A DNA stretch of 64,000 nt, from positions 24,005-88,004 of the forward strand of contig JAATGQ010000109.1 in assembly GCA_015654595.1 (NCBI GenBank), written 5' to 3'. A program made the position numbers and the translations under genes. Below the pieces are notes generated by a model. It ran no database searches. It saw only the letters and a list, made by a program, of their open reading frames with translations, and was not told the origin of the DNA. The DNA is from Chitinophagales bacterium (GTDB taxonomy: Bacteria; Bacteroidota; Bacteroidia; Chitinophagales; Chitinophagaceae). Positions 44,748 through 53,706 of the stretch are shown piece after piece; the stretch's first letter is position 1; every line of letters starts with the position of its first letter.

Positions 44748-45889
44748 CGGCTCCCAGGAAGATCCTTTTATTTGCAGACTGGTTTGCCCCCGGCTATAAG
44801 GCCGGTGGTCCCATTCGGTCCTGTGTCAACTTTGCCCACCATATGCGGGACAACTACCAGGTCTATGTATTTACCTCGGACAGGGATCTGGGATCGACCT
44901 CCGCTTATGAGGGGATCACGACCGACAAATGGTATTCTCCCGATGGAAAGGTCCTCCTTTACTATGCGAGTCCTGCCGGGCTTACCTGGAAGAATATCCG
45001 GGTCCAGCTGACCTTTGTCCAACCTGACTTTATCTATCTGAACAGCATGTTTTCGACCCGGTTTACCGTCTTCCCGTTGTTGCTGCAGCGGTTATTCCCG
45101 GGGCCGGGTAAGATATTTTTGTCTCCCAGGGGCATGCTCCGGTCGAGTGCTGTTCAATTCAAATCCCTTAAAAAGAAAATTTTTTTCAATAGTTTCCGTT
45201 TGTTAGGGTTTCATCGGAGGGTCACCTTTCTGGCTTCGGACGAGACGGAGGTAAATGACGTAAAGGGGTATTTTGGAAACCAGACAAAAGTTGCGCTGGT
45301 GCCCAATTTTCCCGCTGCGCTTCCCGACCGGCCCATCATTCCGGAGAAAAAGGCAGGGGAACTGTCGATGGTCTACATTGGCAGGATACATCCGATAAAG
45401 AACACGGATTTTTTACTCCGGGTTTTAAAAGACGTAACGGCAAAGGTCCGTTTGACGATAGTCGGCAGTCAGGAAGACCCGGCGTTCTGGGCGGTGTGTG
45501 AACGATTGATAAGCGAGCTGCCGTCCAATATAGAGGTAAAGTATGCTGGTGAAATACCCAACCATCGACTGCCTGATATTACTATCGGGCACCATATCTT
45601 TACCCTGCCGACAAGAGGCGAAAACTTCGGGCATGCCATATTTGAGGCGTTGGTGCTTGGAAAGCCTGCCCTGATCAGTGATCAGACGCCGTGGAGAGGA
45701 TTGAATCCCGTAAAGGCCGGATGGGATCTGCCGCTGGACAGGCCGGATCTGTTCAGCCGGGCTATCGAGGAGGCGGCGGCTTTCAGCCAGGAGGAGTATA
45801 CCGAATGGAGTATGGCCACGCGTAAATTTGTTGAAAACTACCTGTTACAACTCGATTTGAAGGACGAATATCTAAAACTATTTTGTTAA
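44744..45889 (+). CDS. Family 4 glycosyltransferase
   Basis: 381 residues from the ATG at 44744, which overlaps the preceding stop by four bases. Starts KILLFADWFAPGYKAGGPIRS, the glycine-rich acceptor loop. Donor half: MVYIGRIHPIKNTDFLLRVL and FTLPTRGENFGHAIFEALVLGKPALIS (E-x7-E). GFHRRVTFLASDETEVNDV links the halves. Confidence 0.9.
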   Translation: MTAPRKILLFADWFAPGYKAGGPIRSCVNFAHHMRDNYQVYVFTSDRDLGSTSAYEGITTDKWYSPDGKVLLYYASPAGLTWKNIRVQLTFVQPDFIYLNSMFSTRFTVFPLLLQRLFPGPGKIFLSPRGMLRSSAVQFKSLKKKIFFNSFRLLGFHRRVTFLASDETEVNDVKGYFGNQTKVALVPNFPAALPDRPIIPEKKAGELSMVYIGRIHPIKNTDFLLRVLKDVTAKVRLTIVGSQEDPAFWAVCERLISELPSNIEVKYAGEIPNHRLPDITIGHHIFTLPTRGENFGHAIFEALVLGKPALISDQTPWRGLNPVKAGWDLPLDRPDLFSRAIEEAAAFSQEEYTEWSMATRKFVENYLLQLDLKDEYLKLFC

Positions 45890-47620
45890 ATGTACATCTT
45901 AGGGCTTAACGCATATCACGCTGATTCATCTGCCGCTATATTTAAGGATGGAGTTATGATCGCCGCTACGGAAGAAGAACGTTTTCGCCGGATAAAGCAC
46001 TGGGCTGGCTTTCCTTCCATGGCCATCGAGTTTTGCCTGCGTGAAGCCGGGATAACCCTGGAGCAGGTAGATCATATCGCTATTGGCCGCGACCCTTATG
46101 CCAAGCTGGGTAAGAAATTGCTTTTCCTGGCCAAAAATCCAGGGGGCGGCTGGCGTGCTGTGATGGACCGGTTTAACAACGCAAAAAAAGTTTCTTCTCT
46201 CGAAGAAGAATTTGCTGCGATGGCCCCGGGTATTGATGTCACTGCGTTGAAAAAGAAGATCCACCAGGTAGAGCATCACCGTAGTCACCTGGCTTCTGCC
46301 TTTTTTGCTTCACCTTTCGAAGAGGCGGCGCTTTTGTCGATCGACGGATCGGGAGATTTTTCTACTACGATGATCGGGACAGGCAAAGGAAATAAAATAA
46401 CCGTAACCGGTTCTGTCGATTTCCCGCATAGCGTTGGCTTGTTTTATACGGCCTTTACGCAGCTGCTGGGATTTCCTCATTATGGCGACGAATACAAAGT
46501 GATGGGTCTGGCGCCTTATGGCAAGCCCGAATATGCCGACAAGCTCCGGGATGTGCTGATCTTTGGTTCCGATGGACTTTTTACCTTGAATTCCAAATAC
46601 TTCCGGTCTGCCAAAAGCGGGATCGTTTCTTATGGGGAAGATCATATCCCTGTGGTGGCGCCTCTTTATGCCGACTATATGATAGAGAAGTTCGGACCTG
46701 TCCGGAAGAAGGAAGAGCCGTTGACACAGTATCATAAAGATATGGCTGCATCGGTTCAGCGGATCACCGAAGAGCTGATCTTTCATATTCTGACACATTT
46801 GCATAAAACGACGGGGCTGGAAAATATCTGTATTGCGGGCGGGGTGGCTCAGAATTCCGTTGCCAATGGCAAGCTGACCCGGAACACCCCTTTCAAGAAT
46901 GTATACATTCCTTCAGCCGGTCATGATGCCGGTATCTCGATGGGGGCGGCATTATATGTTTATAACCAGCTGCTGGACAAGCCTCGCGCTGCGCCGGTCT
47001 GGACCGCCTATACCGGCAGCCGCTACACGAACGAAGAGATCGAAACTTATCTGAAGTCCCGGAATATTACCTATACCCGGTATTCAGATCAGGAGTTGTA
47101 TGAAAAGGTGGCTGACCGGCTAATCGATGCGGGTGTCATCGGCTGGTTCAACGGCAGGGCTGAGTTTGGTCCCCGGGCATTGGGAGGCCGCTCCATCCTG
47201 GCCGATCCGCGCCGGCAGGACGCAAAGGATCTTCTGAATAGCAAGATCAAACGGCGGGAGAGTTTCCGACCCTTCGCCCCCAGTATATTAAAAGAATATG
47301 TAGAGGAGTATTTCGAGGTGTCAGATGTCGTACCTTTCATGGAAAAAGTGTTCCCCATCCGGCAGGAAAAGAGGAGCCTTATCCCAGCGGTTACACATGC
47401 CGACGGCACCGGCAGACTGCAGTCTGTAGACAGTACGGTGAGTCCGCGGTATTACCAGTTAATCGAGACCTTTCGCCAGAAGACTGGCGTCCCTATACTC
47501 TTAAACACCTCATTCAATGAGAACGAACCGATCGTCAATTCGCCGGAACAAGCTTTGGAATGCTTCCTTAGAACAAGCATGGACATGCTCGTTCTCGAAA
47601 ACTGCGTTATCACCAGATGA
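45890..47620 (+). CDS. NodU/CmcH-type carbamoyltransferase
   Basis: 576 residues. N-terminal kinase-like domain: GLNAYHADSSAAIF, EEERFRRIKH, VEHHRSHLASAFFASPF (metal-ligand histidines) and LLSIDGSGDFSTTM. C-terminal part: GGVAQNSVANGKL and GRAEFGPRALGGRSILADPR. The family moves the carbamoyl group of carbamoyl phosphate to a sugar or antibiotic hydroxyl; NodU carbamoylates Nod factors. Here it probably decorates the polysaccharide. It starts directly after the preceding stop. Confidence 0.92.
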   Translation: MYILGLNAYHADSSAAIFKDGVMIAATEEERFRRIKHWAGFPSMAIEFCLREAGITLEQVDHIAIGRDPYAKLGKKLLFLAKNPGGGWRAVMDRFNNAKKVSSLEEEFAAMAPGIDVTALKKKIHQVEHHRSHLASAFFASPFEEAALLSIDGSGDFSTTMIGTGKGNKITVTGSVDFPHSVGLFYTAFTQLLGFPHYGDEYKVMGLAPYGKPEYADKLRDVLIFGSDGLFTLNSKYFRSAKSGIVSYGEDHIPVVAPLYADYMIEKFGPVRKKEEPLTQYHKDMAASVQRITEELIFHILTHLHKTTGLENICIAGGVAQNSVANGKLTRNTPFKNVYIPSAGHDAGISMGAALYVYNQLLDKPRAAPVWTAYTGSRYTNEEIETYLKSRNITYTRYSDQELYEKVADRLIDAGVIGWFNGRAEFGPRALGGRSILADPRRQDAKDLLNSKIKRRESFRPFAPSILKEYVEEYFEVSDVVPFMEKVFPIRQEKRSLIPAVTHADGTGRLQSVDSTVSPRYYQLIETFRQKTGVPILLNTSFNENEPIVNSPEQALECFLRTSMDMLVLENCVITR

Positions 47621-47624
47621 GAAA

Positions 47625-48371
47625 ATGAAGATAACCGTCATAACACCCACGTTTAACAGCGCAGCAACGCTGAGAGACACGCTGGCTTCTGTCAGGGATC
47701 AGAATTATCCCTGCCTGGAGCACATAATAGTGGATGGCGGTTCGACGGATGAGACACTGGATATCGTTGCATCCTTTCCTCATGTGACCCGTGTCGTGTC
47801 GGAACGCGACAAGGGTATCTACGATGCGATGAACAAAGGGATAAGGCTGGCGACGGGGGATGTGGTGGGTATTCTGAATTCCGATGATGTTTATACAGAT
47901 AATGGAGTTTTGACGACGATTGCATTGGCTTTTGCCAATCCGGGAGTCATGACGGTGTATGCGGATCTGCAATATGTTTATCCGAACGATCTGGAAAAAG
48001 TTCAACGTACCTGGATTACGGGTCCGTTCAAAAAAAGAAATTTTTATTACGGCTGGATGCCGCCGCATCCCACTTTCTTCGTTAGAAAAGAAGTTTACGA
48101 GCAGGCGGGTGATTTTAATCTCAACCTGCGTTCTGCTGCCGACTATGAATTTATGCTCCGTATCCTGCTGAAACACGGTCTGTCGTCGTTCTATATACCC
48201 CAGGTGCTCGTGAAGATGCGCGCCGGGGGGATGAGCAATGCGTCTTTGACCAACCGGCTCAGGGCAAACAAAGAAGACCGAATGGCCTGGAAGATGAATG
48301 GATTACGGCCTTACTTTTTCACCTTATATTTAAAACCAATCCGAAAAATTCACCAATTTATTCTTAAGTAA
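47625..48371 (+). CDS. Family 2 glycosyltransferase (WcaA-like)
   Basis: 248 residues from the ATG at 47625. [35 protein letters not shown] and [12 protein letters not shown] are GT2 motifs; the D-x-D is [19 protein letters not shown] is characteristic of the WcaA/PslC type of colanic-acid-like clusters. Short C-terminal basic tail. Confidence 0.9.
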   Translation: MKITVITPTFNSAATLRDTLASVRDQNYPCLEHIIVDGGSTDETLDIVASFPHVTRVVSERDKGIYDAMNKGIRLATGDVVGILNSDDVYTDNGVLTTIALAFANPGVMTVYADLQYVYPNDLEKVQRTWITGPFKKRNFYYGWMPPHPTFFVRKEVYEQAGDFNLNLRSAADYEFMLRILLKHGLSSFYIPQVLVKMRAGGMSNASLTNRLRANKEDRMAWKMNGLRPYFFTLYLKPIRKIHQFILK

Positions 48372-48376
48372 CACGT

Positions 48377-49492
48377 ATGGCAAAAGTAGCATTGATCACA
48401 GGCGTCACCGGGCAGGATGGAGCCTATCTCAGCGAATTATTATTGAAAAAAGGGTATATCGTCCATGGCGTTAAAAGGAGAAGCTCCCTGTTCAACACGG
48501 ATAGGATCGATCATCTCTACCAGGACCCACATGAATCGAATGTCAACTTTCACCTGCACTACGGCGACCTGACCGATTCATCCAATCTTATCCGCATCAT
48601 CCAGGAAACACAGCCCGACGAAATTTACAACCTGGCTGCTATGAGCCATGTACACGTGAGCTTCGAGATGCCCGAGTATACGGCCAATGCCGATGGTATC
48701 GGAACACTTCGTATCCTCGAAGCCGTGAGGCTGCTGGGTATGACAAAGAAAACCAAGATCTACCAGGCTTCTACTTCCGAGCTGTATGGCCTGGTACAGG
48801 CTGTTCCCCAGAGCGAGACTACTCCGTTCTATCCCCGGTCACCTTATGCTGTTGCCAAAATGTACGCTTACTGGATCACCGTTAACTATCGCGAGGCTTA
48901 TAAAATGTATGCCTGCAACGGTATCCTGTTCAACCACGAATCACCGCTGCGCGGCGAAACCTTTGTAACCCGTAAGATCACCCGCGGTGTTGCCAAGATC
49001 GGTCTCGGACTCCAGGATAAAATTTACCTCGGCAACCTCGATGCGCAACGCGACTGGGGGCATGCCAAGGATTATGTAGAGGCAATGTGGCGTATTCTAC
49101 AGCAGCCTGAGCCCGAAGATTTTGTCATCGCTACCGGTGTTACGACTCCTGTCCGTGACTTTGTCCGGATGGCTTTTGCCGAAATAGGCGTCGAACTCGA
49201 ATTCAAAGGCAAGGAAGAAAAAGAGGCGGGGGTCGTCGTTGCCAGCAAGAACCCCGACTTTAAAGTTGCTATAGGAAAAGAGGTCGTTGCCGTAGACGCG
49301 CGCTACTATCGTCCTACGGAGGTCGATCTGTTGATCGGTGATCCGACCAAATCACAGACAAAGCTGGGCTGGAAACCGAACTATGATCTCCCTATGCTTG
49401 TTAAAGAGATGGTCGAGTCTGACGTACAGCTGTTTAAGAAAGAAAGGATCCTGAAAGAATCCGGTTTTAACATCAAGAACCAATACGAATAG
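48377..49492 (+). CDS. gmd: GDP-mannose 4,6-dehydratase
   Basis: 371 residues of the short-chain dehydrogenase superfamily. [17 protein letters not shown] is the NADP-binding loop; [30 protein letters not shown] and [15 protein letters not shown] (Tyr and Lys of the catalytic triad) are diagnostic of Gmd, as is [16 protein letters not shown]. It converts GDP-mannose to GDP-4-keto-6-deoxymannose, the precursor of GDP-L-fucose. It is directly followed by the synthase gene. Confidence 0.96.
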   Translation: MAKVALITGVTGQDGAYLSELLLKKGYIVHGVKRRSSLFNTDRIDHLYQDPHESNVNFHLHYGDLTDSSNLIRIIQETQPDEIYNLAAMSHVHVSFEMPEYTANADGIGTLRILEAVRLLGMTKKTKIYQASTSELYGLVQAVPQSETTPFYPRSPYAVAKMYAYWITVNYREAYKMYACNGILFNHESPLRGETFVTRKITRGVAKIGLGLQDKIYLGNLDAQRDWGHAKDYVEAMWRILQQPEPEDFVIATGVTTPVRDFVRMAFAEIGVELEFKGKEEKEAGVVVASKNPDFKVAIGKEVVAVDARYYRPTEVDLLIGDPTKSQTKLGWKPNYDLPMLVKEMVESDVQLFKKERILKESGFNIKNQYE

Positions 49493-49504
49493 TATCATCG
49501 AATC

Positions 49505-50434
49505 ATGCAACCCAACGATAAGATCTTTGTAGCCGGGCACCGTGGAATGGTCGGTTCGGCTATTACGAGAAAATTACAGAAAGAAGGATTTAACAATATT
49601 GTCGTCCGCACCTCGTCGGAGCTGGACCTGAAGAACCAGGCGGCAGTTTCCGCTTTCTTTGAGAAAGAAAGACCGGATTATGTTTTCCTGGCGGCGGCAA
49701 AGGTCGGCGGTATCCTGGCGAATAATATCTACCGCGGCGAATTCCTGTACGATAACCTGATGATCCAGAGCAATACTATCGATGCGGCATACCGCAACGG
49801 GGTAAAGAAGCTGATGTTCCTTGGGTCTTCCTGTATCTATCCCAAACTGGCCCCGCAGCCGCTGAAGGAAGAGTACCTGCTGACAGGTCTGCTGGAAGAG
49901 ACCAACGAGCCTTATGCGATTGCCAAGATTGCAGGGATCAAGCTTTGTGATGCGTATCGCTCTCAATATGGCGCTAACTTTATCTCTGTCATGCCGACCA
50001 ATCTCTATGGTCCGAATGACAATTACGATCTCAACAGTTCGCACGTATTACCGGCGCTGATCCGCAAGTTTCATGAAGCTAAGCTCAGCAAGGCGCCTTC
50101 GGTGGTGATGTGGGGTTCCGGCAAACCCCGCCGCGAATTCCTGCACGCGGATGACCTTGCAGACGCCTGTTATTATCTTATGCAGCATTACAACGAAGCC
50201 GGTCTGGTGAATGTCGGCGTCGGTGAAGATCTGGAGATAAAGGAACTGGCCCTGTTGATCAAGAACGTCGTCGGCTATGAAGGAGAGATACAACACGATC
50301 TTTCCAAGCCTGACGGAACGCCGCGCAAGCTGATGGACGTTTCAAAATTGCATAGCTTTGGATGGAAGGCGAAGATCGGTCTCGAAGATGGTCTTCGTTC
50401 AGTATACGAAGAATTCAAAAAAGCTCATTCATAG
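49505..50434 (+). CDS. fcl: GDP-L-fucose synthase
   Basis: 309 residues. [14 protein letters not shown] is the NADPH-binding motif, [22 protein letters not shown] and [15 protein letters not shown] (Tyr-x3-Lys) the active site, and [14 protein letters not shown] the substrate loop. It epimerises and reduces GDP-4-keto-6-deoxymannose to GDP-L-fucose, the donor for the fucosyltransferase-like proteins at 26526, 29479 and 35710. Confidence 0.96.
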   Translation: MQPNDKIFVAGHRGMVGSAITRKLQKEGFNNIVVRTSSELDLKNQAAVSAFFEKERPDYVFLAAAKVGGILANNIYRGEFLYDNLMIQSNTIDAAYRNGVKKLMFLGSSCIYPKLAPQPLKEEYLLTGLLEETNEPYAIAKIAGIKLCDAYRSQYGANFISVMPTNLYGPNDNYDLNSSHVLPALIRKFHEAKLSKAPSVVMWGSGKPRREFLHADDLADACYYLMQHYNEAGLVNVGVGEDLEIKELALLIKNVVGYEGEIQHDLSKPDGTPRKLMDVSKLHSFGWKAKIGLEDGLRSVYEEFKKAHS

Positions 50435-50437
50435 ATT

Positions 50438-51181
50438 TTGTTCTCTTTTTTTAAAAAGAAGCCCTTGGAAAGGTCGGGTGCGCTCGAAGCCTTGCGTTGT
50501 GATATGCATTCGCATCTTATACCGGGCATCGACGACGGATCGCCTGATATGGAAACGTCGATCCGGCTTATCCAGGGGCTGTTACAACTGGGTTACAAAA
50601 AGATCATTACGACTCCCCATATCAGCGGGGAGTTCTTTCCCAATAATCCCGAGATTATCCGGGCCGGTCTGGCCAATGTACAGGAAGAGCTGCGCCGTCA
50701 GCAGATCGATGTGGAATTGCATGCCGCTGCCGAATATCTGATGGACGACAGCTTTTCAAAAAAGCTATCCGATGGCGTTCCGCTTCTTACCTTGAAGGAT
50801 AATATGGTGCTGGTGGAGCTTTCCTTTATCGTGCCGGCTATGAATATCAAATCCTTGATCTTCGAGCTGCAGTTAAAGGGTTATCAGCCCGTACTGGCTC
50901 ATCCCGAGCGGTATCTCTACTTTGCCGCGAACAAGGACTGGTATGAGCAGCTGCGTGATGCGGGCTGTTTCTTTCAGCTCAATCTGCTGTCCTTTGCCGG
51001 CTATTATGGCAGGGAAGCGCAGCAGCTGGCCGAATGGCTGGCAAAGAAGAATTTTGTCGAGTTTCTCGGTAGCGATATGCATCATGAAAGGCACCTTGAA
51101 CAGCTGAAGAATCAGGCTGTGATCCACCGTATGGCGGACAAGCTGGTCGATGCCGGGTTGATCAGAAATGCGGAGTTATAG
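50438..51181 (+). CDS. CpsB/YwqE-type tyrosine-protein phosphatase (PHP domain; TTG start)
   Basis: 247 residues from the TTG at 50438, three bases after the fcl stop; the protein then begins LFSFFKKKPLE, the usual start of Bacteroidota homologues, while the next ATG (50503) lies inside the first metal motif. DMHSHLIPGIDDGSPD, TTPHISGEFFPNN, AAEYLMDD, HPERYLYF and GSDMHHERH supply the PHP metal ligands. It dephosphorylates the tyrosine cluster of the Wzc-like kinase encoded at the other end of the operon. It is the last gene before a 220-base GC-rich gap. Confidence 0.9.
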   Translation: MFSFFKKKPLERSGALEALRCDMHSHLIPGIDDGSPDMETSIRLIQGLLQLGYKKIITTPHISGEFFPNNPEIIRAGLANVQEELRRQQIDVELHAAAEYLMDDSFSKKLSDGVPLLTLKDNMVLVELSFIVPAMNIKSLIFELQLKGYQPVLAHPERYLYFAANKDWYEQLRDAGCFFQLNLLSFAGYYGREAQQLAEWLAKKNFVEFLGSDMHHERHLEQLKNQAVIHRMADKLVDAGLIRNAEL

Positions 51182-51404
51182 GAGGGTGCGTACCGTTCGC
51201 TCCGCCTGGCCCGTTGCCGCTCCGCTGTCCGCCTGGCCCCCTGTCCGCCGCCGCTACGCACGGGCTACTACCTCGCCGCGCCATCGCTGCAGTCTCCCTT
51301 TGTGTCTGCCGTGGGGTGGCCCCGGCTGAGTTTTTGTTCAGAATAAGTTTACTTTCGAATCCCCAATACTTAAACAAAAATTCCCCTTTCTTGTAATATA
51401 GAGG
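51182..51404. other. GC-rich gap with short direct repeats after the polysaccharide operon
   Basis: From about 51190 to 51330 the sequence is clearly richer in G and C than its surroundings. TCCGCCTGGCCC occurs at 51201-51212 and again at 51228-51239. No clear intrinsic terminator is visible, and no credible ORF. It could be a dispersed intergenic repeat. The last 70 bases are AT-rich and hold the promoter of the MerR gene. Confidence 0.5.
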
Positions 51405-52274
51405 ATGAACGTCTTCACCATAAAGGATCTTGAAAATCTGTCGGGTATTAAGGCGCACACCATCCGTATCTGGGAGCAGCGATATAATTTTCTGAAACCC
51501 AACAGGACGGAAACCAATATCCGGTATTATTGCAGCGAGGAGCTGAAGACGGTATTGAATATCTCGCTGTTGAGCAAATATGGGTATAAGATCTCCCATA
51601 TCGACAAAATGAGTGATGCAGAGCTGAGGAATAAGATCACCGCCCTTTCTGACAAGGAGGCGCAGCAGGAGCGGCTGATCAACGAACTGATCGCTTGCAT
51701 GGTGGATCTGGAGGTCGAAGCGCTGGAAAGACTACTGGATAAAGTTATTCTGACCAGGGGGATTGACAAAGCGATAACGCAGGTGATCTTTCCTTTTTTG
51801 AACCGGATCGGGATCCTTTGGATGACCAATCACATCGGGCCGGCGCAGGAGCATTTGGTGACACAGGTCATCCGGCAGAAGGTGATCGTAGGGATCGAAG
51901 GGGTGATGACGCCAAGACGGGGAGACAAGACGGTGCTCCTTTTTTTACCCGAGGGAGAGCACCACGAGTTGGGTTTATTGTATGTGTATTACCTCCTTAA
52001 ATCCAACGGGATCAGGGTCTTATATCTGGGGCGGGATCTGCCTTTCGGCGAAGCAGAATTTGTTTGTCGGGCGAAGAGGCCCGATTATTTATATACCCAT
52101 TTGACGGGGATTGCCGGGCGGTTCAGCCTGGACAAGTTTGTTCAGCAGATCGCGCAGCGGATCAATATTCCGCTGGTTATTTCGGGTCAAATGGCCCAGG
52201 GCCGGAAAAACATTGCCGGCGCTACTTTATGCCGCTCGGTTTCCGAGGTCCTGGAGTTTATCGCGACGATTTAG
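51405..52274 (+). CDS. CarH/LitR-like MerR regulator with cobalamin-binding domain
   Basis: 289 residues. N-terminal MerR winged helix (FTIKDLENLSGIKAHTIRIWEQRYNFL). The middle has the W-x9-EH motif of B12-dependent photoreceptors (Trp139, Glu149, His150 in GILWMTNHIGPAQEH). The C-terminal Rossmann domain has E-x-H-x-x-G (Glu185, His187, Gly190 in EGEHHELG), where His187 would be the lower cobalamin ligand. In CarH and LitR, adenosylcobalamin bound in the dark holds the tetramer on DNA, and light releases it to allow carotenoid genes to be expressed. An ECF sigma factor and an isoprenoid gene follow on the same strand. Confidence 0.88.
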   Translation: MNVFTIKDLENLSGIKAHTIRIWEQRYNFLKPNRTETNIRYYCSEELKTVLNISLLSKYGYKISHIDKMSDAELRNKITALSDKEAQQERLINELIACMVDLEVEALERLLDKVILTRGIDKAITQVIFPFLNRIGILWMTNHIGPAQEHLVTQVIRQKVIVGIEGVMTPRRGDKTVLLFLPEGEHHELGLLYVYYLLKSNGIRVLYLGRDLPFGEAEFVCRAKRPDYLYTHLTGIAGRFSLDKFVQQIAQRINIPLVISGQMAQGRKNIAGATLCRSVSEVLEFIATI

Positions 52275-52539
52275 ATGCAGCGCGGGGATCAGTCCCTGCC
52301 ATAAAATAGCTGCTGTCACAATATGGAACTTCAAGCCGCTGACAGTTACCTGCAGTAATGCTGCAGCAGCGGTCCAGACTTTCTGCCTTTTGTCACCCTT
52401 TCTCAGGGGGTGAGCCTGCCATGCGCCTGCCTTTCTGGCATCTCCTGTCATCAGGCCTCTTTTTTGCATATAGTATGGGAAATAAGAACCAATGAATAAC
52501 AGAATGGCACACGAATCAACGACTGGAAAAGTACAAAGG

Positions 52540-52557
52540 ATTGATTATCTGATCAAT
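52540..52557. promoter_or_regulatory. Dyad, candidate operator upstream of the sigma-factor gene
   Basis: ATTGAT (52540-52545) and ATCAAT (52552-52557) form an inverted repeat, 56 bases before the -7 element of the sigma-factor gene. A MerR-type dimer or tetramer could bind here, but the spacing and base content are not enough to prove it. The rest of the gap 52275-52649 holds weak hairpins (for example TCACCC/GGGTGA at 52393-52413) and no gene. Confidence 0.3.
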
Positions 52558-52612
52558 GGTTTTTTAACTAAACCGTAGGTCATAAAGATCACATCCCAAG
52601 TCCTTTAATGTT

Positions 52613-52620
52613 TAAATTTG
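52613..52620 (+). promoter_or_regulatory. Bacteroidota -7 promoter element of the sigma-factor gene
   Basis: TAAATTTG matches TAnnTTTG, 30 bases before the ATG at 52650. Confidence 0.55.
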
Positions 52621-52649
52621 ATTAGAATTATATTAAACACTCTTTACTC

Positions 52650-53150
52650 ATGGCTACAGTAGAATTCAACCAGCTTCTGGTCAATAATGCAGAGTTCTTA
52701 AAGCCGTTCGCTATCACGCTTACCCGTGATTCTGAAGCAGCCAAAGATCTTTTTCAGGAAACATTATTCCGTGCTCTCGCGAATAAGGATAAATACAACG
52801 TCGGTACGAATATCAAAGCGTGGCTCTATACGATCATGCGCAATATCTTTATCAACAATTACCGTCGTAAGGCCAAACAAAATACCATCTTTGATAGTAC
52901 CCCGAATGAATTTTTGCTGAACTCCGCCCAAATGGCGGTCCCGGGGACTGTGGAAAGCAATCTTAGAGTTAAGGATATCCAGGCGGCCATCCACAATCTG
53001 CCGGAGATATTCCGCAATCCCTTCCTGCTTTACTTTGACGGTTTCAAATATCATGAGATCGCCGAAATGCTGCAGGAACCGCTGGGTACGATCAAGAGCC
53101 GTATCCACTTTGCCCGTAAGTTATTGAAGACGCAGATCGAACGTTTCTAG
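52650..53150 (+). CDS. ECF-type RNA polymerase sigma factor
   Basis: 166 residues. Region 2 spans LTRDSEAAKDLFQETLFRALANKDKYNVGTNIKAWLYTIMRN, with the D-L-x-Q-E-T core-binding motif, and region 4 spans NLPEIFRNPFLLYFDGFKYHEIAEMLQEPLGTIKSRIHFAR. No anti-sigma factor gene is adjacent. In Streptomyces the LitR regulator controls a similar sigma factor (LitS) that turns on carotenoid genes; this gene lies downstream of a LitR-like protein and is co-transcribed with an isoprenoid gene, so the same logic is likely. The stop codon overlaps the next open frame. Confidence 0.93.
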   Translation: MATVEFNQLLVNNAEFLKPFAITLTRDSEAAKDLFQETLFRALANKDKYNVGTNIKAWLYTIMRNIFINNYRRKAKQNTIFDSTPNEFLLNSAQMAVPGTVESNLRVKDIQAAIHNLPEIFRNPFLLYFDGFKYHEIAEMLQEPLGTIKSRIHFARKLLKTQIERF

Positions 53151-53155
53151 TGCCT

Positions 53156-53668
53156 ATGCTACTGGAAGAAGTGATCCTTGTGGATGAGGAGGATACGCCG
53201 ATAGGTACGATGGAAAAGATTGAAGCGCATAAAAAGGCCCTGTTGCACAGGGCTTTCAGTGTTTTCATTTTTAACGAAAAAGGCGAGATGCTGTTACAGC
53301 AGCGAGCAGCTGGCAAGTATCACAGCCCTGGTTTGTGGACCAATGCCTGCTGCAGTCATCCCCACCCGGGGGAGGATACCCGTTCTGCTGCCGCTCGCCG
53401 TCTGAAGGAAGAGTTGGGTTTTACCACAGACGTGCAGGAGCTTTTTGCTTTTACTTACAAAACCGAGTTTGACAACGGGTTGACCGAATTTGAATTCGAT
53501 CATGTATTTGTAGGGCGTTACGACGGGGTTATCGAGCCCAATCCGGAGGAGGTCAGCAATTATCGCTATAGTGCTCTCGGAGAGATAAAGGAGGAGCTGA
53601 TCAGGTGTCCTGAAGCTTTTACGAGCTGGTTTCATCTGGCGATGCCGCTGTTGGTGGAAAAAATATAG
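53156..53668 (+). CDS. idi: Isopentenyl-diphosphate delta-isomerase, type I
   Basis: 170 residues from the ATG at 53156; a GTG at 53150 is also in frame. Nudix-fold: HRAFSVFIFNEKGEMLLQQRA, LWTNACCSHPHPGED with the catalytic Cys66, and AARRLKEELGF as the Nudix-like helix; FEFDHVFVG holds the second acidic site. The enzyme interconverts isopentenyl and dimethylallyl diphosphate, feeding carotenoids, quinones and bactoprenol. Directly coupled to the ECF sigma gene, so its supply may respond to light or B12 status. No phytoene synthase or desaturase gene lies within the window. Confidence 0.93.
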   Translation: MLLEEVILVDEEDTPIGTMEKIEAHKKALLHRAFSVFIFNEKGEMLLQQRAAGKYHSPGLWTNACCSHPHPGEDTRSAAARRLKEELGFTTDVQELFAFTYKTEFDNGLTEFEFDHVFVGRYDGVIEPNPEEVSNYRYSALGEIKEELIRCPEAFTSWFHLAMPLLVEKI

Positions 53669-53700
53669 AAAAACGGCGCCTTTTTTGGCGCCGTTTTTCT
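53667..53700. terminator. Bidirectional intrinsic terminator after idi
   Basis: Perfect 14-bp stem (53667-53680 with 53687-53700), core CGGCGCC, loop TTTTTT, with A and T runs at the ends; it overlaps the idi stop codon. The convergent gene ends at 53707. Confidence 0.92.
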
Positions 53701-53706
53701 ATAAGT

